Of a stretch of 64,000 bases of DNA, positions 1 through 8,969 are shown piece after piece (within the stretch, counting starts at the first letter, position 1; every line of letters starts with the position of its first letter). Location: contig NZ_OX044366.1 in NCBI RefSeq assembly GCF_943846705.1, positions 806,001-870,000 of the forward strand, read 5' to 3'. Source of the DNA: an uncultured Pseudomonas sp. (GTDB lineage Bacteria > Pseudomonadota > Gammaproteobacteria > Pseudomonadales > Pseudomonadaceae). The position numbers and the translations under genes are program-made. Below the pieces are notes generated by a model. That model saw nothing but the letters and a program-made list of their open reading frames with translations. It was not told the origin of the DNA and made no database searches.

Positions 1-382
1 CTGGCTTGTTGGTGACAAGCGCCAGCTCGACCTGCTGTTCGCGCAACCAGTCCAGCGTATGCTTCACCCCGGGGTAGACCTGGGTCAGGGCATGGCTTTC
101 GGCGTAATGCTGCATAAACAGTTGCAACGCCTGTTCAGCGTGCCCCTCATCGACCTGCGCATGTTCCAGGCTGCCAGCCAGGGCACGGCGCACCAACACC
201 CGCGCGCCATTGCCCACCCAGTCACGCACTCGCTCAATGCCTGCAGCAGGCCGCCCCAGCAGCAGCAGGGTCTTGTCGACCGCCGCTGCCAGATCCGGGA
301 CTGAGTCGACCAGCGTGCCGTCCAGGTCAAACATCACCAGGCGCGGCAACTCGCCGTGAAACAGCTCGCGTAGCAGGCTCAC
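1..382 (-). CDS. gph: phosphoglycolate phosphatase, partial (3' end outside window)
   Basis: HAD-superfamily hydrolase that removes phosphate from 2-phosphoglycolate, a by-product of oxidative DNA repair. The frame is open from a GTG at 382 down to the left edge, giving about 127 N-terminal residues. The HAD motif I appears as MFDLDGTLVDS, with the nucleophilic Asp and the second Asp of DxD both present, and TNK (HAD motif II) lies near the edge. The GTG start overlaps the rpe stop by four bases (GTGA), which indicates translational coupling, and rpe-gph adjacency is standard in Pseudomonas. No ATG lies upstream of motif I, so GTG is the reasonable start. The C-terminal half is not visible. 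Confidence 0.9.
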   Translation of the reverse strand, partial: MSLLRELFHGELPRLVMFDLDGTLVDSVPDLAAAVDKTLLLLGRPAAGIERVRDWVGNGARVLVRRALAGSLEHAQVDEGHAEQALQLFMQHYAESHALTQVYPGVKHTLDWLREQQVELALVTNKP

Positions 383-1053
383 CCGCGCGCCAGAGCCAGT
401 TCGGTGCGCATGGCGTCAATCACCGTTTTGTAGTCCGGCTGATTGAAAATCGCCGAGCCCGCGACGAAGGTATCAGCACCGGCCGCCGCGATTTCACGGA
501 TGTTCTGCACATTGACCCCGCCGTCGATTTCCAGGCGAATGTCACGGCCGCTGGCATCGATCAACGCACGTGCTTGCTTAAGCTTTTCCAGGGTATGCGG
601 GATGAATTTCTGCCCGCCAAAGCCTGGGTTGACGCTCATCAGCAGGACCATATCGACCTTGTCCATCACGTGCTTGAGCACATCCAGCGGGGTGGCGGGA
701 TTGAACACCAAGCCGGCCTTGCAACCGCCCTCACGGATCAGCTGCAGGGAGCGGTCGATATGCTCGGACGCCTCCGGATGAAAGGTGATGTAACTCGCGC
801 CCGCCTCAATAAAGTCGCCAATGATGCGATCCACTGGCTTGACCATCAGGTGCGCGTCGATTGGCGCGGTGATGCCGTACTTGCGCAGCGCCGCGCAGAC
901 CATCGGGCCAATCGTCAGGTTCGGCACATAATGGTTATCCATTACATCGAAGTGCACGATGTCAGCCCCGGCGGCGAGCACCTTATCCACCTCCTCACCC
1001 AGGCGAGCGAAGTCAGCGGAAAGAATCGACGGAGCAATGGCGAAGGGTTGCAT
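379..1053 (-). CDS. rpe: ribulose-phosphate 3-epimerase
   Basis: Interconverts ribulose 5-phosphate and xylulose 5-phosphate in the cytosolic pentose phosphate pathway. The product is 224 residues, a single TIM barrel. It carries the family signature IAPSILSADFARLG near the N-terminus, the metal-binding HFDVMDNHYVPN motif, MSVNPGFGGQ, and the phosphate-binding EIDGGV and AGSAIF motifs. An upstream in-frame ATG adds six residues, but the start at 1053 is preceded by GAGGTG at good spacing and gives the usual MQPFAIAPS N-terminus. First gene of an rpe-gph operon on the minus strand. Confidence 0.97.
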   Translation of the reverse strand: MQPFAIAPSILSADFARLGEEVDKVLAAGADIVHFDVMDNHYVPNLTIGPMVCAALRKYGITAPIDAHLMVKPVDRIIGDFIEAGASYITFHPEASEHIDRSLQLIREGGCKAGLVFNPATPLDVLKHVMDKVDMVLLMSVNPGFGGQKFIPHTLEKLKQARALIDASGRDIRLEIDGGVNVQNIREIAAAGADTFVAGSAIFNQPDYKTVIDAMRTELALARG

Positions 1054-1188
1054 AACGCACCTCGGTGGCATTCACGGATGGCGCGCATTGTACCAGCCCC
1101 ATCCCAGGCCTGGCGCGCTCACCGACACCTGACAAGACAGGTCTGAAAAGGCTAGGCTGGGCAAACACGATACTCGCTGGAGAGCCCG

Positions 1189-2205
1189 ATGCTTTCGCCC
1201 CCTGCCGCACTTGCCCTGAGCTTGCTGCTACTGACCGGCCCGTTGCATGCCGAAGAGCCAGACACCGCGAACCAAGCCCCAACTGCGACTGACACCACCG
1301 CAGAACCGAGCGCAGCCGCACGCGCGCCCCTGGCCGAGCGCAGCGAAGTGGAAGCCAGCGCACTTGAGCAGCAACTGGGGCAAAAAGAACAGCAGCAGCT
1401 ACAGGCTGGCGATGAACGCTTTCTGGCGCTCTGGCTACCGGCCAATACGCCCGAGCCCAGCGGCGCAGTAATTATCGTGCCGGGCGACGCTGAACATGCC
1501 GATTGGCCGCAAAGTGTCGGCCCATTGCGCCGCAAGCTGCCCAACAATGGCTGGCACAGCCTCAGCCTGACGCTGCCCGACCCGAAGGGTGATGCCGCGC
1601 CACTGCGCAGCCCAGCGCCAGACCCTGACGACTCAGCCGAAAGTGGCCCGGCAAGCACGCCGACAGCAGAGCTCAGCACAAGCGCAGATCAGACCAACAC
1701 AGTAGCTAACAGCAAACCGATCGACAGCGCCGAAGCCACTGCAAGCAAAGCGAAAAATAGCGAAGAGCAACAGCAGGCCCACGCACAGCGCGTCATGGCG
1801 CGTATCGAGTCAGCCATCGGCTTTGCCGAGCAACAGCAAGCCAAGACCGTCGTCCTGCTTGGACACGGCAGCGGGGCCTACTGGGCGGCGCGCTACCTGG
1901 CCGAGCGCAAACCCGATAATATCCGCAACCTGTTATGGGTGGCCGCCGCATTACCCACCGGCTACGCGCCATCTCTGGATGAGCTGATCGCGCAGCTGCA
2001 GTTGGCCACCGGTGACTTCTATTACAAAGACCTGCCTAGCGACCGACTGGCGGCACTCAAACGCTCACAGGCCAGCAAACGCCAGCAGCATCCTGCGTAC
2101 GTGCAGATTGCCATGCGGGCCCTGCCGGGCAACCGCGACGCTGAGCAGGAGCAACTCTACCGGCGCATCCGCGGCTGGCTGACGATGAGGCTTGAGGCGC
2201 AATAG
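1189..2205 (+). CDS. DUF3530 family alpha/beta-hydrolase-like protein, exported
   Basis: 338 residues with a clear signal peptide (hydrophobic run ending LHAEE) and a long Ala/Thr/Ser/Glu-rich low-complexity stretch at about residues 150-195. The C-terminal half looks like an alpha/beta hydrolase fold: LLGHGSGAYWAARYL matches a nucleophile-elbow GxGxG pattern with Ser in the middle. This is the Pseudomonas DUF3530 family, whose substrate is not known. GGAG precedes the ATG. It converges on the DnaJ-like gene with only three bases between the stop codons. The periplasmic location is inferred from the signal peptide. Confidence 0.8.
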   Translation: MLSPPAALALSLLLLTGPLHAEEPDTANQAPTATDTTAEPSAAARAPLAERSEVEASALEQQLGQKEQQQLQAGDERFLALWLPANTPEPSGAVIIVPGDAEHADWPQSVGPLRRKLPNNGWHSLSLTLPDPKGDAAPLRSPAPDPDDSAESGPASTPTAELSTSADQTNTVANSKPIDSAEATASKAKNSEEQQQAHAQRVMARIESAIGFAEQQQAKTVVLLGHGSGAYWAARYLAERKPDNIRNLLWVAAALPTGYAPSLDELIAQLQLATGDFYYKDLPSDRLAALKRSQASKRQQHPAYVQIAMRALPGNRDAEQEQLYRRIRGWLTMRLEAQ

Positions 2206-2208
2206 GCT

Positions 2209-2970
2209 TTAGCGAAAACCGTGGCGCTGGCGAACCAGGTCATAGGCCTGATGCAATTCACCGGTGCGCTCAGTGGCCTCGCGCACCCGCTCTGCAGAAG
2301 CGCCGCTACCGGCCAACTTGTCGGGATGATGGCGACTTAACAAACGCCGATACGCCTGCTTGATCTGCGCAGGCTCGGCATCGGCACTGACATTCAACAG
2401 GCTCAGGGCACGCTGATAGGCATTGCTCGCGCTCGGCGTCAGCGGCCTGCGCTGCGGCGCATAAGCATCACTGAGCTGCACCTGGGTGGCTGTCGAGACC
2501 TGCAACCACTTGCCCCACAGCATGATCAGCTCGCGCTCGGCCTGATCAACCCGCCCATCAACCCAGGCCATCCGCCAGCAGGCACGCAGCAGTGCGTCGC
2601 TACGTTGACGCTGACGCTGCAGAGGTGCGCGCAAACTGTCGCGCCCCGTCTTGCCTTGGGCAAAGGCCGCGATTGCCTGACGCTGCCCTTCAGCATCCAG
2701 CCCCAGGCGCTGCATTTCCGCCCGCGCTTGCTGAATGTGCGCAGGCATGACCCGCCCGCCGCTCTTGGCCAAGCGTCCCAGCAAGACAAACAGCAACCAC
2801 TCACCGCGCGTTTCGGCGCGACCGCCCAAGCGCTCGCGCAAGGCCGCCCAGGACTGCAAACGCAAGCGCCGATCCAGCACCTGACCCAGCAGACCGCCCA
2901 GCAGCGCACCCGGAATACTCGCGACGGCCAGCCCGGCAACGGCCCCCAACAGGGTCGCTGGCCAGAGCAT
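2209..2970 (-). CDS. TerB/DnaJ-domain membrane co-chaperone-like protein (DjlA type)
   Basis: 253 residues. The N-terminus (MLWPATLLGAVAGLAVASIPG) is a single glycine-rich membrane segment like that of DjlA. A TerB-like helical region follows (ADGR-type motif seen as WVDGRVDQAERELIM), and the C-terminus is a J domain with the HPD motif in RRLLSRHHPDKL. J domains stimulate DnaK ATPase, so the protein probably recruits DnaK to the inner membrane. The longest open frame starts 54 codons earlier inside murU, but the ATG at 2970 gives the DjlA-like N-terminus and follows the murU stop by one base, fitting a coupled amgK-murU-djlA-like operon. Confidence 0.85.
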   Translation of the reverse strand: MLWPATLLGAVAGLAVASIPGALLGGLLGQVLDRRLRLQSWAALRERLGGRAETRGEWLLFVLLGRLAKSGGRVMPAHIQQARAEMQRLGLDAEGQRQAIAAFAQGKTGRDSLRAPLQRQRQRSDALLRACWRMAWVDGRVDQAERELIMLWGKWLQVSTATQVQLSDAYAPQRRPLTPSASNAYQRALSLLNVSADAEPAQIKQAYRRLLSRHHPDKLAGSGASAERVREATERTGELHQAYDLVRQRHGFR

Positions 2971-2971
2971 C

Positions 2972-3643
2972 CTAACCGCGCGCCTCAAGCAAGGACTCGA
3001 CATAGGCCAGCCGCTCATGGGTACCGACATCCACCCAGCAACCGGCAAACGACTCGCCACTGACCTGTCCAGCCGCCATCGCCGCACGCAGCAAGGGGGC
3101 AAGTTTGAAGGCTCCGGCCTGGCAGTCGGCAAACAACGCCGGCGACAACACGGCCATGCCGCTGTAGGTCAGACTGTCCGGCGCGGCCTGCGCATCGCTG
3201 ACCTGCCCGTCTCGCAGGCAAAAATCACCGCCCGCGTGATGACTGGGATTAGCCACCAGGACCAGATGCGCCAGCCCAGTCAGTGGTCGACGCAGCTCAG
3301 CCAAGGGGTAATCGGTGAAGATATCGCCATTGATCAGCGCAAACGGCTGATCACCCAACAACGGCAGGGCCTGGAAGATCCCGCCGCCGGTTTCCAGCGG
3401 CTCAGCCTCCGCGGAATAGGCAATGCTCAGGCCAAAGCGCGAGCCATCACCGAGGTAATCCTCGATCTGCTGACCGAGCCAGGCGTGATTGATCACCACC
3501 TCGGTAAAGCCGGCCGCCGCCAAGGCGCGCAGGTGATACTCGATCAACGGCACACCGGCCGCGCGCACCAAAGGTTTCGGCGTGTGCAATGTCAGCGGAC
3601 GCAACCGCTCGCCCTTGCCCGCCGCCAGAATCATCGCTTTCAT
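2972..3643 (-). CDS. murU: N-acetylmuramate alpha-1-phosphate uridylyltransferase
   Basis: Converts MurNAc alpha-1-phosphate plus UTP to UDP-MurNAc in the Pseudomonas peptidoglycan recycling bypass that avoids the fosfomycin-sensitive MurA step. The 223 residues form a nucleotidyltransferase Rossmann fold with the signature LAAGKGERLRPLT at residues 6-18, PKPLV, and the metal-binding INGDIFTD. The ATG overlaps the amgK stop as ATGA, so kinase and uridylyltransferase are translationally coupled. The assignment rests on the amgK neighbour as well as the sequence; alone it could be called a generic sugar-phosphate nucleotidyltransferase. Confidence 0.92.
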   Translation of the reverse strand: MKAMILAAGKGERLRPLTLHTPKPLVRAAGVPLIEYHLRALAAAGFTEVVINHAWLGQQIEDYLGDGSRFGLSIAYSAEAEPLETGGGIFQALPLLGDQPFALINGDIFTDYPLAELRRPLTGLAHLVLVANPSHHAGGDFCLRDGQVSDAQAAPDSLTYSGMAVLSPALFADCQAGAFKLAPLLRAAMAAGQVSGESFAGCWVDVGTHERLAYVESLLEARG

Positions 3644-4656
3644 GCCGGCTCCCGCTGCAGGCTGGCCAGCAGCTCAGCCAATTCAGCCAACTCCGGTCGG
3701 CGCACCAGGACTGCCTCTATATAGGAGAAGAAGCGCGGTACATCAGCCAGGTACTTGGGCTTGCCATCACGGTGGCAAATGCGCGCGAAGATGCCGATCA
3801 CTTTGAGATGGCGCTGCACGCCCATTAGGTCGCTGGCCCGGAGAAAGTCGTCTAATACTGGCTGAACGGGCACGCTGGCATCACGCGCCTGCTGCCAGTA
3901 CTGCTCCAGCCAACTGCGTACACGCGCTTCCGGCCAACTGAGGAACGCATCCTTGAACAGGCAGGTGATGTCATAGGTCACCGGACCATAGACCGCATCC
4001 TGAAAATCCAGCACTCCGGGATTCGGCTCACTGAGCATCAGATTGCGCGGCATGTAGTCGCGATGCACCAACACCTTGGGCTGGGCCAGAGCGCTATCGA
4101 TCAACAACTGGCTCGCCCGCTGCCAGAGTGCCTGCTGCTGCGAACTGAACGCAACACCCAGATGCTGCTGCACATACCATTCAGGGAATAGCTGAAGCTC
4201 GCGGCGCAGCAAGGCGTCGTCATAACTGGGCAATGGCGTGCTCATCGGCAGCCGCTGAAATGCCAGCAACGCCTGCACGGCATCGGCAAACAATCCATCG
4301 GCGTTGTCATCATTGATGACATCCAGGTAAGTCTGCCGACCTAAATCGTTGAGCAAGAGAAAGCCCCGCTCAAGATCAGCGGCGAGGATCTGCGGCACGT
4401 TGAGCTGCGCCTCGGCCAGTAACTGCGCCACTTTAACGAAGGGCCGGCAGTCTTCCTGCGGCGGCGGCGCATCCATCACGATCAGCGTCCGCGCCGCGCC
4501 TTGCCAGCGGAAATAACGGCGAAAACTGGCGTCACTGCTGGCCGACGTCAGTGTCGCAGCCGGCACAGCGCCCCAGCCTTGCTCGGCAAACAGCTCAGGC
4601 AGCAATTGATCCAGCCAGTTTTCAAGGAGTTTCAGGCGTACATCTTCATCAGGCAT
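3640..4656 (-). CDS. amgK: N-acetylmuramate/N-acetylglucosamine anomeric kinase
   Basis: Phosphorylates the anomeric hydroxyl of recycled MurNAc or GlcNAc and feeds MurU. The 338 residues have an aminoglycoside phosphotransferase fold, with VLVHRDYMPRNLML (catalytic loop HxDxxxxN) and GVLDFQDAVYGPVTYD (the DFG-equivalent metal-binding segment). The start at 4656 (MPDEDVRL) is preceded by GGAGA and matches family length; the longest frame adds 13 unlikely residues. Divergent from lptD, with 125 bp between them. First gene of the amgK-murU-djlA-like operon. The substrate is assigned from the conserved amgK-murU pairing. Confidence 0.92.
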   Translation of the reverse strand: MPDEDVRLKLLENWLDQLLPELFAEQGWGAVPAATLTSASSDASFRRYFRWQGAARTLIVMDAPPPQEDCRPFVKVAQLLAEAQLNVPQILAADLERGFLLLNDLGRQTYLDVINDDNADGLFADAVQALLAFQRLPMSTPLPSYDDALLRRELQLFPEWYVQQHLGVAFSSQQQALWQRASQLLIDSALAQPKVLVHRDYMPRNLMLSEPNPGVLDFQDAVYGPVTYDITCLFKDAFLSWPEARVRSWLEQYWQQARDASVPVQPVLDDFLRASDLMGVQRHLKVIGIFARICHRDGKPKYLADVPRFFSYIEAVLVRRPELAELAELLASLQREPA

Positions 4657-4781
4657 TACAAGGTCTCCGACGGCGCTAGCCGTTGCGCGGGTCATGCTTT
4701 ATTATCCAGCATCTTTTCAAGCCCATCGAGAGGCGTGCGGCCTCAGGGCCAATGGCGCGCAGGAAGCCCGGATAAAATAAG

Positions 4782-7547
4782 ATGGCAGTAAAATACCCCG
4801 CGTTTCGTAAAAAATTCCCCCTACTGGTTACTAGCAGCCTTCTGGCGCTGCAACCCGTAGCCATTCCTTTTGCTGTCGCTGCCGAGCAGTACGATTGCCA
4901 GGTTTCCGCCACCGGCGGCTGGGCATGCGCCCCGAAAACCAGCAATGCTGCACTGCCAGCCCGGCCAGTACAACGTGATTCGCTCGCCAGTAGCAAGGCG
5001 GCTGACGGCAACGCCGAACCCCGCCAAGCTAAAGCCGCGCAAGCCACTCTGGTTACCGAAAGCCGTGGTAAAGGCCTGGCTGCGCGCAGCGCGGATTACA
5101 GCCACCTCGACTGGGTCCCACGTGAGAGCCTCAGCGCTGCCCAGCTGGCTGAAACCGGCCCTTACTGCGCCGGTGCTTACGTAGAGCCAACCCGCCCAGG
5201 CATGAACGACACGACGCCGATGGATGAAGCGCCGATGTTTATCTCGGCCAAAGCGTCGCGCTATGCTCAGGAAGAGCAGGTCGCGACCCTCGCCGGAGAT
5301 GTTGTGCTGCGCCAGGCCGGTATGCAGGTCGAAGCCGATGAGGCCAACCTGCACCAGGCGGAAAACCGTGGCGAGCTGATCGGCAATGTACGCCTGCGAG
5401 ATCAGGGCATGCTGGTGGTCGGTGATCGCGCCGAACTGCAACTGGACAACGGCGAAGCCAAAGTCGATAACGCCGAATATGTGCTGCACAAGAGTCATAT
5501 CCGCGGTAATGCGCTCTACGCCAAGCGTGAAGAAAGCGCGATTATTCGCCTGAAAGACGGCACCTACACCAGCTGCGAACCTGGCAGCAACACCTGGCAC
5601 CTCAAGGGCAATAACATCACCCTGAATCCGGCTACCGGCTTCGGCACCGCGACCAACGTCACCCTGCGCGTGAAGAATATTCCGGTGTTCTACACACCCT
5701 ATATCTACTTCCCGATTGATGACCGTCGCCAGTCCGGCTTCCTGCCGCCAAGCATCGGCAGCTCAGGCGATAACGGCCTGACCCTGCAGACGCCTTACTA
5801 CTTCAACCTGGCACCGAACTACGACGCCACGCTGTACCCAACTTATATGAGCGACCGCGGCTTGCTGATGGAAGGCGAATTCCGCTACCTCACCAAGAAC
5901 AGCGAAGGCCAGGTCGGCGGCGGCATCCTGCAAGACAGCAACGACGACCGCAAACTGCAGTCCGAGTACCAAGACCAGCGCTGGATGTACAGCTGGCAGC
6001 ACAAGCAGGGCCTCAACGATCGCCTGCTGGCTGAAGTTGACTACACCGACATTAGCGACCCGTATTACTTCCAAGACCTGAGCACAGACCTGGGCATTGG
6101 CCTCGATACCTACTTAAACCAACGCGGCACCCTGACCTACCGTGGCGACAGCTATACCGCGCGACTGAACGCGCACGCTTACGAGTTGGCCAATATCACC
6201 GATATCACGCCGTACAACCGCCTGCCGCAGATCACCTTGGACGGCAAGCTACCCTTCCAGCCGGCAGGTCTCAACATGACCTACGGCACGGAGTTTGTGC
6301 GCTTCGATCGCAGCCTGCGTAGCGGCCAGTTCTCCGACGAAAACGGCGCGCTTACCAACTGGTACGACACCAACCTGAAAGGCCTGGCCCGCGCCAACGG
6401 TGACCGCCTGCATGTTGAGCCTGGTATTAGCCTGCCTTTGAACTGGAGCTGGGGCTATATCAAGCCGCAGGTCAAATACCTGCAGACCAACTACGACCTG
6501 AGCCTGGATCAACAAGGTAAAAATACCTTGCTGGCTGAGCAGGAATATAAGAGCAGCCAGAGCCGTGGCGTAGGCATGTTCAGCTTAGACAGCGGCCTGT
6601 ACTTCGACCGCAACACCCAGCTGTTCGGCAGACAGTACCGCCAAACACTGGAGCCACGCGCCTTCTACCTTTATGTGCCAGAAGAAGACCAGACCGATAT
6701 TCCGGTCTTCGACACGGGCGAAAGCACCTTCAGCTACTCCTCGCTGTGGCGTGAGAATCGCTTCTCCGGCAAGGATCGCATCGGTGACGAGAACAAACTG
6801 TCGCTGGGCGTCACCAACCGCTGGATTGAACCGAATGGCTTTGAACGCCAGCGCTTCAGCATTGGCCAGGCGATTTACTTCGAAGATCGCCAGGTACAGA
6901 TGCCGGGCATCGACTACCGCACGCGCGGCGAGGCAACCGCCTCGGTTTCACCCTATGCCCTCGAATACCTGTATCGCTTTAACCGCGACTGGCGCTTCTC
7001 GTCCGACTTCAACTGGGACCCGGATAGCGGTAGCACCCGCTCCGGCAGTGCAATGTTCCACTACCAGCCAGAAGACAACCCGAACAAGGTGGTCAACGCC
7101 GGTTACCGCTATCGCAATGACACCGTGCGCTTTGATGAATCCAAAGGCGAATGGGGCTTCGGCAGCGATTACGGGACACCGGGTTCACCTGAGTACATCA
7201 AGGACTACTACAAGATCAGCCAGCACGATTTTTCGGTTATCTGGCCAATCGTGCCGCAGTGGAACGCAATCTCCCGCTGGCAGTATGACTACGGCCGCGA
7301 CCGTACCTTGGAAGCCTTTGCCGGCTTCGAGTACGACAGTTGCTGCTGGAAACTACGCCTGATCAACCGCTACTGGATCGACTATGACGAAGTCAGCCTG
7401 AACCCGTCACTGAACGACCAGGCTGACCGCGGCATCTTCCTGCAGATCGTCCTTAAAGGTCTCGGCGGTGTTACCGGCAATAAAGTGGAGTCTTTCCTCG
7501 ACCAAGGCATTCAAGGTTATCGTGAACGTGAAGATCAAGCTTTCTGA
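4782..7547 (+). CDS. lptD: LPS-assembly outer-membrane protein LptD
   Basis: Outer-membrane beta-barrel that inserts lipopolysaccharide into the outer leaflet together with LptE. The 921 residues start with a signal peptide (cleavage likely after AVAA), then a periplasmic OstA/LptA-like beta-jellyroll domain at about residues 140-270 (FISAKASRYAQEEQVATLAG), and a long C-terminal barrel rich in alternating aromatic residues. Cysteines lie near the mature N-terminus (YDCQV, WACAP), in YTSCEPG, and as an adjacent pair at residues 854-855, consistent with the inter-domain disulphides known in E. coli LptD. The 3' end overlaps surA, which encodes a chaperone for this barrel. Confidence 0.97.
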   Translation: MAVKYPAFRKKFPLLVTSSLLALQPVAIPFAVAAEQYDCQVSATGGWACAPKTSNAALPARPVQRDSLASSKAADGNAEPRQAKAAQATLVTESRGKGLAARSADYSHLDWVPRESLSAAQLAETGPYCAGAYVEPTRPGMNDTTPMDEAPMFISAKASRYAQEEQVATLAGDVVLRQAGMQVEADEANLHQAENRGELIGNVRLRDQGMLVVGDRAELQLDNGEAKVDNAEYVLHKSHIRGNALYAKREESAIIRLKDGTYTSCEPGSNTWHLKGNNITLNPATGFGTATNVTLRVKNIPVFYTPYIYFPIDDRRQSGFLPPSIGSSGDNGLTLQTPYYFNLAPNYDATLYPTYMSDRGLLMEGEFRYLTKNSEGQVGGGILQDSNDDRKLQSEYQDQRWMYSWQHKQGLNDRLLAEVDYTDISDPYYFQDLSTDLGIGLDTYLNQRGTLTYRGDSYTARLNAHAYELANITDITPYNRLPQITLDGKLPFQPAGLNMTYGTEFVRFDRSLRSGQFSDENGALTNWYDTNLKGLARANGDRLHVEPGISLPLNWSWGYIKPQVKYLQTNYDLSLDQQGKNTLLAEQEYKSSQSRGVGMFSLDSGLYFDRNTQLFGRQYRQTLEPRAFYLYVPEEDQTDIPVFDTGESTFSYSSLWRENRFSGKDRIGDENKLSLGVTNRWIEPNGFERQRFSIGQAIYFEDRQVQMPGIDYRTRGEATASVSPYALEYLYRFNRDWRFSSDFNWDPDSGSTRSGSAMFHYQPEDNPNKVVNAGYRYRNDTVRFDESKGEWGFGSDYGTPGSPEYIKDYYKISQHDFSVIWPIVPQWNAISRWQYDYGRDRTLEAFAGFEYDSCCWKLRLINRYWIDYDEVSLNPSLNDQADRGIFLQIVLKGLGGVTGNKVESFLDQGIQGYREREDQAF

Positions 7548-8820
7548 TTGCGTGCGCCCCCTGCTGTTGGGCGCGCTGTTTCTGGGTACTGCGGCACATG
7601 CCGAAGTACGACCTCTCAACCGTGTCGTGGCGATTGTTGATAACGATGTTGTCATGCAAAGCCAACTCGACGCTCGCTTGCGTGAAGTGCAGCAGACGAT
7701 TGCTCAGCGTGGCGCAGCCGTACCGCCAGCAGAAGTACTCAGTCAGCAGGTGCTGGAGCGCCTGATCATCGAGAACATTCAGCTGCAGATTGGTGAGCGC
7801 TCAGGCATTCGGATTACTGACGAAGAACTGAATCAGGCCATCGGCACGATTGCCCAGCGCAATGGCATGAGCATCGAACAGTTCCGCGCCGCCTTGGCGA
7901 AAGACGGCCTGTCCTACACCGATGCGCGTGATCAGGTGCGCCGCGAGATGATCATCAGCCGCGTGCGCCAGCGCCGCGTGGCCGAGCGCATCCAGGTAAC
8001 GGATCAGGAAGTGCAGAACTTCCTCGCTTCGGATCTGGGCAAGATGCAGCTTTCCGAGGAGTACCGCCTCGCCAACATCCTCATCCCGGTGGCCGAAGGT
8101 GCTTCCCCCGAGGACATTCAGGCAGCTGATCGCCAAGCCAGCGAGGTCTATAAACAACTGCAACAAGGTGCCGACTTCGCTCAACTGGCCATTGCCCGCT
8201 CGGCCAGTGAAACCGCACTGGAAGGCGGCGAAATGGGCTGGCGTAAAGCCGGGCAACTGCCACCGCCGTTCGATGCCATGCTCAGCGCCTTGTCAGTTGG
8301 CCAGGTGACCGAGCCGATGCGCACCCCTGGCGGCTTTATCATGATCAAGCTGCTGGAAAAACGTGGTGGCGACAGCCAGGTACGTGACGAAGTGAATGTT
8401 CGCCATATCCTGATCAAACCCAGCGAAATCCGCAGCGAAGGCGAAACCAAACGCCTGGTCGAGCGCCTGTATCAGCGCATTGTGGCTGGCGAAGACTTCG
8501 CCGAACTGGCAAAGAATTTCTCCGAAGACCCAGGCTCGGCGCTGAATGGCGGCACACTTAGCTGGATCGACCCGAACGTATTGGTCCCCGAGTTCCGCGA
8601 AGTCATGAACAACACGCCAGCGGGTGAGTTGTCCAAGCCCTTCAAGAGCCCGTTCGGCTGGCACGTGCTGGAAGTTATGGGCCGCCGCGCCACTGACAGC
8701 AGCGAGCAGTACCGCGAGCAGCAGGCGATGACGGTATTGCGCAACCGCAAGTACGATGAAGAGCTGCAGTCCTGGCTGCGCCAGATTCGTGACGAAGCCT
8801 ACGTTGAGACCAAGCTCTGA
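7528..8820 (+). CDS. surA: periplasmic peptidyl-prolyl isomerase/chaperone SurA
   Basis: Chaperone for outer-membrane proteins, with LptD as a main client. 430 residues: a signal peptide ending AHAE, an N-terminal chaperone domain (NRVVAIVDNDVVMQSQLD), two parvulin PPIase domains at roughly residues 175-275 and 285-385 (the second as VNVRHILIKPSE), and a C-terminal helix. The longest frame begins at 7468, deep inside lptD. I chose the GTG at 7528 because it gives the expected MK plus signal peptide and a length of 430. It overlaps lptD by 20 bases, implying translational coupling. Two in-frame GTGs (7522 and 7528) are possible. Confidence 0.95.
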   Translation: MKIKLSDCVRPLLLGALFLGTAAHAEVRPLNRVVAIVDNDVVMQSQLDARLREVQQTIAQRGAAVPPAEVLSQQVLERLIIENIQLQIGERSGIRITDEELNQAIGTIAQRNGMSIEQFRAALAKDGLSYTDARDQVRREMIISRVRQRRVAERIQVTDQEVQNFLASDLGKMQLSEEYRLANILIPVAEGASPEDIQAADRQASEVYKQLQQGADFAQLAIARSASETALEGGEMGWRKAGQLPPPFDAMLSALSVGQVTEPMRTPGGFIMIKLLEKRGGDSQVRDEVNVRHILIKPSEIRSEGETKRLVERLYQRIVAGEDFAELAKNFSEDPGSALNGGTLSWIDPNVLVPEFREVMNNTPAGELSKPFKSPFGWHVLEVMGRRATDSSEQYREQQAMTVLRNRKYDEELQSWLRQIRDEAYVETKL

Positions 8821-8860
8821 CCGGCTAGGCGTGAGCCACGCTCAGCAACGTTACAGCTCA

Positions 8861-8895
8861 AGCCCGGCTCATGCACATGCATAGCCGGGCTTTTT
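8861..8895 (+). terminator. rho-independent terminator after surA
   Basis: A perfect 9-bp stem, AGCCCGGCT (8861-8869) with AGCCGGGCT (8883-8891), closes a 13-base loop and is followed by five Ts. It separates the lptD-surA transcript from pdxA, so pdxA needs its own promoter or read-through. Confidence 0.9.
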
Positions 8896-8969
8896 AATGC
8901 CGGACGATAACCGCGCCGCTACTTTTAACTGACGCCCAACTGAGTTGGCGCATAACCGAGAGCCCGCCG

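Noticed and set aside
7468..7527. Upstream start for SurA
   Set aside because: It would add 20 residues encoded inside lptD and bury the signal peptide. The GTG at 7528 gives the normal 430-residue form.
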